From positions 1-20,947 of the forward strand of contig JAUCGD010000044.1 in the NCBI GenBank assembly GCA_030377945.1: 20,947 nt of DNA, given 5' to 3'. Shown piece after piece: positions 1-8,199 of the stretch (its first letter is position 1; each line of letters opens with the position of its first letter). A program made the position numbers and the translations under genes. Source of the stretch: Desulfobacterales bacterium HSG17. GTDB taxonomy: Bacteria; Desulfobacterota; Desulfobacteria; Desulfobacterales; Desulfococcaceae. The notes below the pieces were generated by a model. The model made no database searches, had not been told where the DNA came from, and saw only the letters and a list, made by a program, of their open reading frames with translations.

Positions 1-734
1 CTCCGGGTATGGATATGTTCTATTTTCGCCTTGAAAACTTAATCTCAAATGGTGGTTTTGCGCTTATTTCAGGTGAACCTGGACTTGGTAAATCAAAGCT
101 GTTACAGCTTTTTGCCAACCGACTTAACCGGTTGGAAGATGTAACTGTTGGTGTAATGGAGCGTCCCCAGAGCAGTCTCAATGATTTTTATCGTGAAATG
201 GGTTCACTGTTCAATGTAAATCTCTCTCCGGCTAATCGCTATGGGGGATTTAAGGCTCTTAGAGAGCGATGGAACATTCATATTAAAAGCACACTTTACA
301 AACCGATATTGCTTATTGATGAAGCTCAAGAGATGATCTCATACTGCATGAATGAACTTCGCATGATGGCAAGCGAACACTTTGATTCAAAGTCTTTGTT
401 GACCGTAGTTATGTGTGGCGACGAAAGACTGCCTGAAAGGTTTCGGTCAACGGATTTGGTATCCCTGGGAAGTCGAATGAGATTTCGCATTATGTTGAAA
501 CATTATAAACCTTCTGATCTAATCAGTTATCTTGATTACGCTTTAGAGCAGGCAGGAGCATCTCATCTCATGACTCAGCGACTCAAAGAAACCCTTGCAG
601 AACATTGCGCTGGAAATATTCGGGTTTTAAATAATATGGCTGCGGAGCTGCTTGCCGCGGGTGCTCAAAAGCAAGTGGCCCAGCTTGATGAAAAACTTTT
701 TCTGGAAATTTTTTCTCGGGACTTGCATAATTAA
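1..734 (+). CDS. TniB/ExeA-like AAA+ ATPase (5' end cut by window)
   Basis: This is an AAA+ ATPase of the TniB/ExeA/MuB-like group, whose members act with DDE transposases in target selection or with secretion systems. Counting from the first in-window methionine (base 9), a Walker A motif GEPGLGKS lies at residues 22-29, a Walker B motif LLIDEAQE near 101-108, a sensor-like VVMCGDERL near 133-141 and a possible arginine-finger stretch SRMRFR near 155-160. Family proteins normally have 40 or so residues before Walker A, and the reading frame stays open to base 1, so the true start is probably upstream and the gene is partial. It is followed after 124 bp by a RepB-type primase-like gene on the same strand, which favours a mobile-element role over secretion. 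The family call is strong; the transposition role is an inference because no transposase is visible in the window. Confidence 0.8.
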   Translation, partial: PGMDMFYFRLENLISNGGFALISGEPGLGKSKLLQLFANRLNRLEDVTVGVMERPQSSLNDFYREMGSLFNVNLSPANRYGGFKALRERWNIHIKSTLYKPILLIDEAQEMISYCMNELRMMASEHFDSKSLLTVVMCGDERLPERFRSTDLVSLGSRMRFRIMLKHYKPSDLISYLDYALEQAGASHLMTQRLKETLAEHCAGNIRVLNNMAAELLAAGAQKQVAQLDEKLFLEIFSRDLHN

Positions 735-754
735 AGATGCACCGGTAAGTGATC

Positions 755-837
755 GGACGTAAATCCTCATACCTTATAAAACTGTTAATATCGAAAGTAA
801 AAGCCGGAAACATATAATTCTCATAGGACTTACGTCT
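755..837 (+). promoter_or_regulatory. Imperfect inverted repeat before the primase-like gene
   Basis: Between the ATPase and the primase-like gene, ggacgtaaatcctcat (755-770) faces taggacttacgtct (824-837). The second arm matches the reverse complement of the first at 11 of 14 compared positions. It lies in the leader just before the Shine-Dalgarno sequence, so it could be an operator pair, a terminus-like protein-binding site or an attenuating stem. No U-tract follows, so an intrinsic terminator is unlikely. Confidence 0.35.
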
Positions 838-858
838 GTTCAATATCAAGGGAGGATT

Positions 859-1656
859 ATGGAACGTATATTTGAAAAATTGGATCGATATTTTTATAAA
901 AAATGGCAGATTGCTGTTCTGGATATGGATGTTGGACGTTGGGTAGTTGAACCGAAGTCATCCAATATCGCATATCTGAAAGCTGAAAATGCTAGTGGAA
1001 GGCACATCCTCATACAACCGGATTCAACTATTGCACCTTACTATTTTCTGATTGACGATGTAAATTTGTCTTTGATCGGGATGCAGCATAAAGGCATTGA
1101 CAATATGTGGAAATCCGGGCGGATGGTCGTGGAAACATCAAAGAACAATTATCAAATCTGGATACATTCATCTCGACGACTCTCATTAGAAGAAAAACAT
1201 TATTGGTTGAAAAAATTCAACTCTGATCCTGGAGCAGGCCCAAACAATCGGTGGGGGAGGTGTCCTGGGTTCCGCAATAGAAAAGAAAAACACTGCGATT
1301 CAACTGGGGGGTATCCATTATCCAGGCTTATATGGATAGATTGGAAACGACAGGCCAAAATCCCAATTACCAATTCTTCAAAAATCCCAATAAAAAGTTT
1401 TTCTTCCCAAGCACAGAAAAGATTTGTTTCTCTCCAGAAAAAAAATTTCCGTTCAAATTATGAACGCGATGATGAATCTGAAACAGATTTTGCATACGCA
1501 ATTGCACTTTTACGCAGAGGATATTCAATACAATCGGTTTACCAAAAGATACTGGATGAAAGAACCGATTGGAAAAACCATATCGGAGAAAATAAAAAGC
1601 AGCATTATCTTGAAAGAACAATTAAAAAAGCAAAAAATATTGTTTCTTGCAGTTGA
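859..1656 (+). CDS. RepB-type primase-like protein (archaeo-eukaryotic primase fold)
   Basis: This 265-residue protein matches the layout of RepB-type DNA primase domains. Motif I-like LIDDV is at 64-68 (paired Asp 66-67), followed by an ETSxxNxQxW element at 92-101 (ETSKNNYQIW) and an arginine-rich RWGRCPGFRNRK segment at 131-142, the equivalent of the family's R-L-x-G-F-x-N-R-K motif. The C-terminal third (about 205-262) is the usual basic helical tail with a SETDFAYA helix. The start is supported by a strong Shine-Dalgarno (gggagg, bases 850-855) just before the ATG. It follows a TniB/ExeA-like ATPase in the same direction, so the pair is probably co-transcribed and belongs to a mobile element. 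In plasmids such domains prime replication; here the role is unknown. The fold call is fairly firm, catalytic activity is not proven. Confidence 0.7.
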   Translation: MERIFEKLDRYFYKKWQIAVLDMDVGRWVVEPKSSNIAYLKAENASGRHILIQPDSTIAPYYFLIDDVNLSLIGMQHKGIDNMWKSGRMVVETSKNNYQIWIHSSRRLSLEEKHYWLKKFNSDPGAGPNNRWGRCPGFRNRKEKHCDSTGGYPLSRLIWIDWKRQAKIPITNSSKIPIKSFSSQAQKRFVSLQKKNFRSNYERDDESETDFAYAIALLRRGYSIQSVYQKILDERTDWKNHIGENKKQHYLERTIKKAKNIVSCS

Positions 1657-2228
1657 CAATTTAATTTATAAAAGAATACAAGAATGGTTTTGATATAAGG
1701 CCGAGGTGTAAAAATTGATGTCTTCTGAACAATATCAATGATATTTCACAAAAGTCTGCTATTTAAATTTCCCCTCAACCCTGGGGGGAGTGTGTCATTG
1801 TGTTAAATATTTCCCTTTACGCCTTGGGAACTGTCCATTAAATATCTTGAATGTTATTCCATCAAATATAAAGATCAGGCTCAATATTCTGTAATGGGTG
1901 GGCAAGAGTAGTCCTTTTGAGCCTGATCTTGCAGTCTGGGAAAAGGTCAGGAAGTTCGGTTCTTTTTGATCAAACGGATTTTTGACTTGCACAAACTCTG
2001 ACAAACTTAGGATTGCCAAGCCTTTCAAATTTTGATGTTTTTCAAAAAACTAAGATTTTAGAAAACCACCGGAATTCCTGAAGGTTGTTTATTTCCAGGG
2101 CTTTTACACCCCTGACATCCTGTTTTTTAGGGTTGTTCATGTGGTAGTCGATTCCATCAGGTTTAAGCAATCTGAGCATTTCCTTGGCGATGTTCTTCTT
2201 ATCACATACTTTCTGAAAGAAATTGATT
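1657..2228. other. Gene-poor stretch between mobile-element genes and glycan cassette
   Basis: No confident gene is seen. Two short minus-strand ORFs (1795-2028, and 2042-2242 with a TTG start) give peptides of 77 and 66 residues. The second contains KEMLRLLKPDG followed by DYHM, which faintly recalls a class I methyltransferase core, but it is short and overlaps the end of the formyltransferase gene. These are best read as degenerate remains. If the ATPase and primase-like genes belong to a transposon, its right end should lie here; no convincing terminal repeat could be paired with the missing left end. Confidence 0.4.
1871..1930. repeat. Perfect 14-bp inverted repeat, 32-nt spacer
   Basis: The arm aagatcaggctcaa (1871-1884) is the exact reverse complement of ttgagcctgatctt (1917-1930). 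The 60-bp unit has no downstream T-run on either strand, so it does not look like a simple terminator. Plausible identities are a small palindromic repeat element, a solo-end remnant of an insertion sequence, or an operator. Confidence 0.7.
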
Positions 2229-3014
2229 CTATTTATGATCAAAATTCAATAATTTTAGTACATTCTTAATATTAATGAACTTTCTTTTCGCTTTTTTCAT
2301 CAGGAGTTTATGGGTATTATTTGGCCAACTCCAATAATTACCGTCATCTTCACTGCTATAACTAATTGGTTTCAATTTTTTATCTTTTATTGATTTAACA
2401 ATTGTGACAAGTTCCTCTCCACTTATAGAACAAACTCTTTCATAAACCGAGAACGCGGTATCTTCTTTTTTTACAGGTAATTCTATCTGCTTGAATATGC
2501 ATCCAGTATCTATTCCATCACCCATCCTATATATAGTTGACCAGATCGAATTATCACCTCTTGCAAAAGCCCATAAAACCGGAGAAATTCCTTTATCATT
2601 TGGAAGTTTAGATGCATGAACATTAAAAACACCATATCTAATAGTTAGAAACTTTTTTTTGATTATCTGGTCAAAATTAAATGCAATGCCAATATCAATT
2701 GGAAAAAACGTATCTATCACTTGATCAGAATTAATATTTTCAGATATAATATATCTTAAATTATATTTACGGACTAAAGATATTACAGTTTTACTGCCTC
2801 TAAAAGCATTAATACGTGAAAGTACATCAACTAATACTCGATAAGTGAAATAACGCCAATGTGTTTTTCTATATACATCTATAATTCTTAACAAGGAACC
2901 TTTTATTTGACTTGAAAAAATAACAGCCTGAATATTCTCATGAAAAAGTTCAATAATTGGTTTTGCAAGTAAGTATGAAAAAAAACTGTCGTTTACAAAA
3001 ATAATTATTCTCAT
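2229..3014 (-). CDS. Formyltransferase-family protein (probable sugar N-formyltransferase)
   Basis: This protein has the formyltransferase catalytic core. It shows FNVHASKLP at 130-138 followed by a partly altered KGISPVLWAF (usual form RG.xP..WA), and GDGIDTG at 165-171. The three catalytic residues of the methionyl-tRNA formyltransferase fold, Asn-x-His and Asp, correspond to N131, H133 and D169. At 261 residues it lacks the C-terminal tRNA-binding domain of Fmt and fits enzymes that use 10-formyl-tetrahydrofolate to N-formylate amino sugars of nucleotide-sugar pathways. It starts 2 bp after the preceding glycosyltransferase, whose last codons hold its Shine-Dalgarno (taggagaa). The context of glycosyltransferases and flippase supports a glycan substrate; the exact sugar cannot be read from sequence. 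Confidence 0.75.
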   Translation of the reverse strand: MRIIIFVNDSFFSYLLAKPIIELFHENIQAVIFSSQIKGSLLRIIDVYRKTHWRYFTYRVLVDVLSRINAFRGSKTVISLVRKYNLRYIISENINSDQVIDTFFPIDIGIAFNFDQIIKKKFLTIRYGVFNVHASKLPNDKGISPVLWAFARGDNSIWSTIYRMGDGIDTGCIFKQIELPVKKEDTAFSVYERVCSISGEELVTIVKSIKDKKLKPISYSSEDDGNYWSWPNNTHKLLMKKAKRKFINIKNVLKLLNFDHK

Positions 3015-3016
3015 AT

Positions 3017-4183
3017 TTACGATTCTCCTATCTCATTTGTAAGCTGTTTGATTATATTCATTGTCTTATCAATAAGGATATCTTCATAAAATTTTTTTGA
3101 TATATCTTCATGACCTTTTCTCCCCATCGTTGATGCTATAAACGGATTATTTTTTAAAAATAAAATCGCTTCTGCAAGTTTTGAGGAATCTTTAATCGGA
3201 ACTAGGATACCAGTCTTTCGATTAATGATAAGTTCACGATTACCTCTGATATTAGTTGCAATGCTTGGTATGCCAAAAGCCATAGCCTCTAAAAGTGATA
3301 TAGGGAGTCCTTCTCTGTATGAGGGAAGTATAAATACATCCATAGCAGACATATAAAAATTTACATTAAATTTGTAACCCAAAAATATAAAGCTATCTTT
3401 AACCCCTCTTTCATCAGCATATTTTTCAATATCTTCAAGATGATGGCCTTTGCCTAAAATTAAATATTTTATCTTAAATTTTGATTTTTTTTCTTTTAAT
3501 AAAACAGCACTGTCTATGATTTCTTTAAAACCTTTCTCCCAAACACACCGCCCAATATATCCTGTCAAAAAAATATTGTCCGCTATTCCGATTTCTTTTC
3601 TCGCACGATTTCTTAAATCAAGACGTTTCTGAGGGTTAAAGCAATTTATATCAACACCGCACCCTCCTTTGGGTCCTACATAATAAGCTTTCTTTTTTAC
3701 ACTTGAATTCTGTTTTAATAACTGTTCATCTTCCCTGTTAACCAGAAATACAGCATCTGACATGCCTATTATTTTTATCTCGCCAAATTTGAACAGCTTA
3801 TTCATAAAGCCTTTATAATCTGTACTGAATTTAAGGCCTCCTGTTGAATATATTTTAACCGGAATTCCTGCAAAATATGCTGCTGGGATGCCGACTAATG
3901 CTCCCATAGGCTGATGAGCGATTAAAACGGAAAAATTTTCCTTTTTTATAAATTTATACAAGGCAAGTATCTGTCGAATTATTGAAACTTGAAAATTTGA
4001 GCTTACATCACCGATTGTTACCTCGAAACCTTCTTCAATAAGTTTGCTGACATGTTCAATTTCGTTTGGACAATAAATAATTTGTTTTGCCCCTATCTCT
4101 CTGAGTTTTCTTAGCAGCGGCATTCTGAATTGTGTAAAAGTTCTGCCCCATGCGCTGACGTGAATTATTTTTAATGCTTTCAT
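3017..4183 (-). CDS. Glycosyltransferase family 4 (GT-B fold)
   Basis: A 388-residue GT-B retaining glycosyltransferase. The N-terminal half carries the acceptor-domain signature TGGLKFSTDYKG near 114-125. The C-terminal half has GYIGRCVWEKGFKEII (208-223) and the EX7E donor-binding motif REGLPISLLEAMAFGIP, with E291 and E299, followed by NRELI. It resembles CapM/EpsD-like enzymes that add sugars to lipid-linked repeat units at the cytoplasmic face of the inner membrane. The start overlaps the stop of the upstream glycosyltransferase by 4 bp (ATGA), which predicts translational coupling, and the formyltransferase begins 2 bp downstream. Donor and acceptor specificity cannot be assigned. Confidence 0.85.
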   Translation of the reverse strand: MKALKIIHVSAWGRTFTQFRMPLLRKLREIGAKQIIYCPNEIEHVSKLIEEGFEVTIGDVSSNFQVSIIRQILALYKFIKKENFSVLIAHQPMGALVGIPAAYFAGIPVKIYSTGGLKFSTDYKGFMNKLFKFGEIKIIGMSDAVFLVNREDEQLLKQNSSVKKKAYYVGPKGGCGVDINCFNPQKRLDLRNRARKEIGIADNIFLTGYIGRCVWEKGFKEIIDSAVLLKEKKSKFKIKYLILGKGHHLEDIEKYADERGVKDSFIFLGYKFNVNFYMSAMDVFILPSYREGLPISLLEAMAFGIPSIATNIRGNRELIINRKTGILVPIKDSSKLAEAILFLKNNPFIASTMGRKGHEDISKKFYEDILIDKTMNIIKQLTNEIGES

Positions 4184-5238
4184 TTTTTACATTTACCATG
4201 TATACATTTTTTCAAAGCATTTTCAAGTTCTGAGCTTACGACAGATAATGAAAAATTATCATAAAGGTATTGATATGCATTATCGCTCAAAAATTTTCTA
4301 TATGAATCGTTATTGAATAATTTCTCTAAAGTACTGCAAATGCTTTCTGAATCATCAGAATTGACAATAATACCATTATAGCCGTCAGATATGAATTCAA
4401 CAGCCGGACAATTCTGATTAATAATAACAGGTAATTTATAATAAAAGGATTCAAGTAAAACATTTGGGAGTCCATCCAATCCGCTTATGTATAACATACA
4501 AACAGCTGAACCATTATAATAAGGTTTTGTAGGCTGATATCCAAGAAATCTTACATATTTTCTGTACGGTTTTGATATATTTTTACATTTTTCAAGAAAT
4601 GTACCTTCCCCAAGAATTATCCATTCAATATCAAATTTCTCAAGTAGAGGATAAATCATCGGTATGGAATTTACCAAAGGTTCAACCTTACCCCAAAAAT
4701 TAAAATTTGTTACAGTAAGAATATTGCGGTTAGGATTTTTTCTCTGAATTTTTCTGTTACCAGTCAAATTTTTACTATGTGGTATATGAGCAATATAACT
4801 TTGTGGAGGGTTTTTCATTTTTGCATCAATACAATTCTTAACAGAATTTGATATGGGTAAAACAGCATCTGTATTTTTCAATATCCATAAAGCAGATAAA
4901 TAGTTCAATAGTTTTGCTATTTTTTCCTTGAAAGAAATTTTAAATTGAATTTCCTGATATTCTTTCCATAAATTACCTTTCATCCTCGTCACTAATAAAA
5001 TATTGTATTTTTTCTTAATAAATACCGTAAAAAAAGTACCCATCCCTAACTGCTCCGCCAATATCAAATCAGGGCAGAATAATTTTGCTATTTTATACGT
5101 ATCATATACTTTTTTAATTATCGGAAATCCCATATCTTTTCTTAAATGTATCTGGACTTCTCTAAATTCAATATTGTCAGCAGTTTTTAATAGAATGCTT
5201 TCTTCAGACCTTTCAGAGCTTATATAAAGGACTTTCAT
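4180..5238 (-). CDS. Glycosyltransferase family 4, variant EX7E motif
   Basis: A 352-residue GT-B glycosyltransferase. The C-terminal domain shows VRFLGYQ (229-235), then LDGLPNVLLESFYYKLPVII and the ...AVEFISDGYNGIIV tail typical of GT4. In the usual EX7E motif the first Glu is replaced by Asp (D255) while the second is kept (E263), a conservative change seen in some active members. The N-terminal half is more divergent, as usual for the acceptor domain. It lies 168 bp downstream of the polymerase gene, with an AAAGAAAG purine tract as the likely ribosome binding site, and its stop codon overlaps the next start (ATGA). Role: building the glycan repeat unit in the cytoplasm; linkage unknown. 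Confidence 0.8.
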   Translation of the reverse strand: MKVLYISSERSEESILLKTADNIEFREVQIHLRKDMGFPIIKKVYDTYKIAKLFCPDLILAEQLGMGTFFTVFIKKKYNILLVTRMKGNLWKEYQEIQFKISFKEKIAKLLNYLSALWILKNTDAVLPISNSVKNCIDAKMKNPPQSYIAHIPHSKNLTGNRKIQRKNPNRNILTVTNFNFWGKVEPLVNSIPMIYPLLEKFDIEWIILGEGTFLEKCKNISKPYRKYVRFLGYQPTKPYYNGSAVCMLYISGLDGLPNVLLESFYYKLPVIINQNCPAVEFISDGYNGIIVNSDDSESICSTLEKLFNNDSYRKFLSDNAYQYLYDNFSLSVVSSELENALKKCIHGKCKK

Positions 5239-5406
5239 TTTTTTCTTTCTTTATAATAATGTGTTTATCGAATAACAAAGATAACAAATTGTAATTATAG
5301 TTTTTAAATATATTAAACATCTGATTCGTATTTTGAATTTAAACATTAAGAAACAGAAATATATTAACAATCAAAATATTGGTCATATAGATCAACTAAT
5401 TTTACT

Positions 5407-6780
5407 TTATCCATCTTTTTGTTCATTTCTTTTTTTTTCCTTAAATTCAATCATGTGAGCATTATAAACAATATTTTCAGTGGCCCTATATGTACAAGAA
5501 GCCATCCTTTTTATTCCACTACGATTGTTAGTATATATCTTCAAATCAAAATCCCATATATTATATGCAGACAAAATAAATGAAATAAGGAGCCAAAGTG
5601 TGGGTGTTGGCGTGATATTTGTTGCTAACCCTTCAAAAAGTATTGTAAAAATGGAGGCAGTAAATATTATAGATATACTTTTCATTTCAACATCGTTGCT
5701 TAAAGAAGCTATGTGAATATTTTTTACTGAAAGTTGAACAACTATTAAAAAAAATAATACCATTAACATAACACCAATAAAGCCGTCTGAAACAAGTTCA
5801 TCAATAATTGCATTATGAGGTACAATTCTTTCATTTAATATAAGATATATTTTGGACAAAAAATTATCTTTACCGGCACCCCAAATAAAATGATGATAAT
5901 CATTAAAGCTCATCTCCATTGCAATTCTATACCCCATCAACCTCTGTTCTATTGTTCGTGACCTGATTGATGCAAGAAGGTTATAAAGTACTTCTGAATA
6001 AATCACAAGATTTATCAATAAGATGCTCATTATCAAGTAAAAAAATTTTTTTATAAGATATATTTGATTATTATATTTGAAAGACAGATAGAGTGATACA
6101 CATATCGAAAATATTATGGATAGATATGTACTTCTGCTACCATTTAGAGATATCATAAAAATAGTCAGAAAAAATAGAATCAATAGAAGGATTTTATTGT
6201 TTTTCAAAGGATGTCCACATGTTAAAGAAATTATTACTATTGGAATCAAAGGTAATGTTAAGGAAGCATAACTATCAACGTTGCCACAAATTGCAATAAC
6301 TCCGTATTTGAAAATCCCTATGGTTTGTAAGGTAGTTCTCTCTTTACCAGGAATATCAAATCCTATTGATTTTAATAAGGTCAATCCTGCAATTAGATAG
6401 GCGCATATTATATATAAGTAAATTGATTTATATAGTATTCTCTTGTTATCAATACCTGTTGATAAAACAAGCAAAATTACAAAATATTCAATAAAATTAA
6501 GAGGTCTTTTATAATCATACCCCCATATCTGACCTTCTATCCAAAACACACTGATTAAGGATTCAACTGCCCAAGCCAGTAAAATAATTAAACACCATTT
6601 AATATTTCTGTTGATAGGTTTGTGTTTATTTTCAATAAATATTTTATTCAGCATCAAAAAAAACAATAGAATTACTATCAATTGGCTGATATTTAATTGC
6701 ACCGGACCTAGTGGTAAAGATAACCATTTCAGTGTGCTAAGAGGAAGAGTAAATATATATATATATGTTAGAGTAGTCAT
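5407..6780 (-). CDS. O-antigen polymerase/ligase family membrane protein
   Basis: A 457-residue polytopic inner-membrane protein with roughly ten or more hydrophobic segments and a hydrophilic C-terminal tail. It contains the Wzy_C/WaaL-type region: WGAGKDNFL near 300, followed by VPHNAIIDELVSDGFIGVM, which matches the H-N-x-hydrophobic...D/E-x-G pattern of the O-antigen ligase superfamily, whose members polymerise or transfer undecaprenyl-linked glycans in the periplasm. Ligase and polymerase cannot be told apart from sequence alone. Codons 6-9 are encoded by an uninterrupted (AT)7 tract. It sits 402 bp downstream of the sulfotransferase gene. A second member of the same superfamily is encoded at 19446-20687. 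Confidence 0.8.
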   Translation of the reverse strand: MTTLTYIYIFTLPLSTLKWLSLPLGPVQLNISQLIVILLFFLMLNKIFIENKHKPINRNIKWCLIILLAWAVESLISVFWIEGQIWGYDYKRPLNFIEYFVILLVLSTGIDNKRILYKSIYLYIICAYLIAGLTLLKSIGFDIPGKERTTLQTIGIFKYGVIAICGNVDSYASLTLPLIPIVIISLTCGHPLKNNKILLLILFFLTIFMISLNGSRSTYLSIIFSICVSLYLSFKYNNQIYLIKKFFYLIMSILLINLVIYSEVLYNLLASIRSRTIEQRLMGYRIAMEMSFNDYHHFIWGAGKDNFLSKIYLILNERIVPHNAIIDELVSDGFIGVMLMVLFFLIVVQLSVKNIHIASLSNDVEMKSISIIFTASIFTILFEGLATNITPTPTLWLLISFILSAYNIWDFDLKIYTNNRSGIKRMASCTYRATENIVYNAHMIEFKEKKRNEQKDG

Positions 6781-7182
6781 AAAAATTCAATCAATCAGAT
6801 TCCTGTTCAGTGCCGAAGCACGAATTTTTGTCATATAGTCATTGTTACCCAAATAGGCTATCCACTTAACCCGCGACACAAATTTTAAGTTTTCTCAATT
6901 CAAATATGGTTACCTCTACGGCTTAAAGGCTGGAAACCTGCCGCAAAAAAGCCTTTAATATCAAGGATGTCTCGGCTTAGGAGGGTAGCCTCTATCTGAA
7001 ATTAATATAAAATACGTTTATAGGGTTTTTGGATAATTATTAATACTCCAAGTTTTATGAAAAATGCTAACAAAACTACAAAAATTGTAGTAGATGCTAT
7101 TATAATAATATATTTCAAAAAGTTACAAGTAATAATAATATGCTTAAATCTACAAATACCTAGAAATGAAAAACTTTTAAAT
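6781..7182. other. 402-bp intergenic region with structured element
   Basis: No gene is seen. Two structures stand out. One is gtgc-cgaa-gcac at 6810-6821, read on the minus strand as a C(UUCG)G tetraloop hairpin about 30 nt before the start of the polymerase gene. The other is ttaaaggct (6923-6931), perfectly complementary to agcctttaa (6950-6958) around an 18-nt loop, within a more GC-rich block (about 6907-6995). The rest (7000-7182) is very AT-rich. The block could be a cis-acting RNA or relic; on the minus strand it would lie in the leader of the polymerase gene. Confidence 0.35.
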
Positions 7183-8199
7183 TTATTTCCTCTTTCTAAC
7201 TACAAATAATTTAAAACGAATAGGTACAGTGTTTATATTATCAATATAGTGAAATATACGATTATAAAAATAACGAATAGTTTTATAGCAATGAATTAGG
7301 ATAACCTTCATATAACACGCGTTCTTTTTCCATTGCCCACTTTGCATGCAAAACCATTTTTGATAACCAAATTTTGATAGCTTTTCATGCACAATTGTCT
7401 CAATAGCAACACCTTGACAAAGTGTAAGTTCGGTCTTCCAACTGTCTATGCGTTTTGCAGAAGGCGATTTTTTTGCTAATTTGTGTATCTTCTTTTCTTT
7501 TTTCCCAACTTGAATAATTTTTTTACGCTTTATTACAACATGCGGTTCTATATATGACACTCCGAGATTTTCAATAATCTCTCTTAATATGTTCACATTC
7601 CCTGATAAACAGAGTTCCTCATATTTTACTTCAATAATTGAAATACTTTTTTTTATATTCTCAACCAACTTCATATATTTCAACCAACTCCGTGCAGCAT
7701 AAACCACATCATTTCTTCCCATTTTTTCATTCCTAAAATAAGGAGATATGGTGTGTATCATGGAATTCACAACTGCTCTCGGATCTCTATAAATATGGAT
7801 ATATAAAGCATCAGAAAATAGTTTATTCAACTTATCTAACAAAAACAATAATCCGCCGTTTTTTATCATTACCATTTTGGGATAAATGCCGCATTTAATA
7901 CAATAACAACTGGAAATATTTTCCATAAGAATCTTGATACCTTTACCGACACTATCCTGTATTATTTTTTCCAAATCCTCATTGTTAAATCCCAAATTAG
8001 ACAACTGATGATCTAATTTTATAAAATTCATTAACTGCCCTTTATTCATATTACGTATTGAATAATCTCCTTTAGCAAGAAGCAGTTCCATTAGTCTAAA
8101 TTCTGGTAAAACAATCAAATCCAAAGAATGTAAATCCAGTTGTCTGGATAACATGGTTGAACCGGATCGTGAAACATATAATAAAAATATAAATCTCAC
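7183..8199 (-). CDS. PAPS-dependent sulfotransferase
   Basis: A 338-residue P-loop sulfotransferase. The 5'-phosphosulfate-binding loop is SRSGSTML at 10-17 directly after the first strand, and the 3'-phosphate-binding site is IHIYRDPRAVVNSMI at 134-148, with Arg138 and Ser146 in the conserved positions. The later RIDSWK motif is common in the Sulfotransfer_3-type family. Such enzymes move sulfate from 3'-phosphoadenylyl sulfate to hydroxyl or amino groups of glycans. The last ~60 residues after the domain are basic and aromatic, possibly membrane-associated. The start overlaps the stop of the flippase gene by 4 bp (ATGA), so the two are probably co-translated. The context predicts sulfation of the exported polysaccharide or its lipid-linked repeat. 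Confidence 0.82.
   Translation of the reverse strand: MRFIFLLYVSRSGSTMLSRQLDLHSLDLIVLPEFRLMELLLAKGDYSIRNMNKGQLMNFIKLDHQLSNLGFNNEDLEKIIQDSVGKGIKILMENISSCYCIKCGIYPKMVMIKNGGLLFLLDKLNKLFSDALYIHIYRDPRAVVNSMIHTISPYFRNEKMGRNDVVYAARSWLKYMKLVENIKKSISIIEVKYEELCLSGNVNILREIIENLGVSYIEPHVVIKRKKIIQVGKKEKKIHKLAKKSPSAKRIDSWKTELTLCQGVAIETIVHEKLSKFGYQKWFCMQSGQWKKNACYMKVILIHCYKTIRYFYNRIFHYIDNINTVPIRFKLFVVRKRK

Noticed and set aside
583..849. Minus-strand ORF opposite the ATPase gene and its downstream gap
   Set aside because: Antisense to a clearly coding frame; unrecognisable protein.
1766..1785. cccctcaaccctggggg as terminator of the primase-like gene
   Set aside because: Four- to five-base stem with no T-tract after it.
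2042..2242. 66-residue minus-strand ORF with KEMLRLLKPDG, possibly a methyltransferase or transposase piece
   Set aside because: Short, TTG start inside the preceding gene, and no second motif. Not called as a gene; described in the gene-poor stretch.
6810..6821. UUCG-type hairpin as an intrinsic terminator
   Set aside because: Stem of only 4 bp; the downstream T-run is short and the orientation fits no gene end.
6888..6995. Resemblance of the plus strand to a GEMM cyclic-di-GMP riboswitch (GGAAACC...CCGCAAA...AGCC...GGGTAGCC)
   Set aside because: The conserved GACGCAAAGC core and a GGCAAACC start cannot be aligned without insertions, and no plus-strand gene lies downstream. Only noted as an unexplained structured block.
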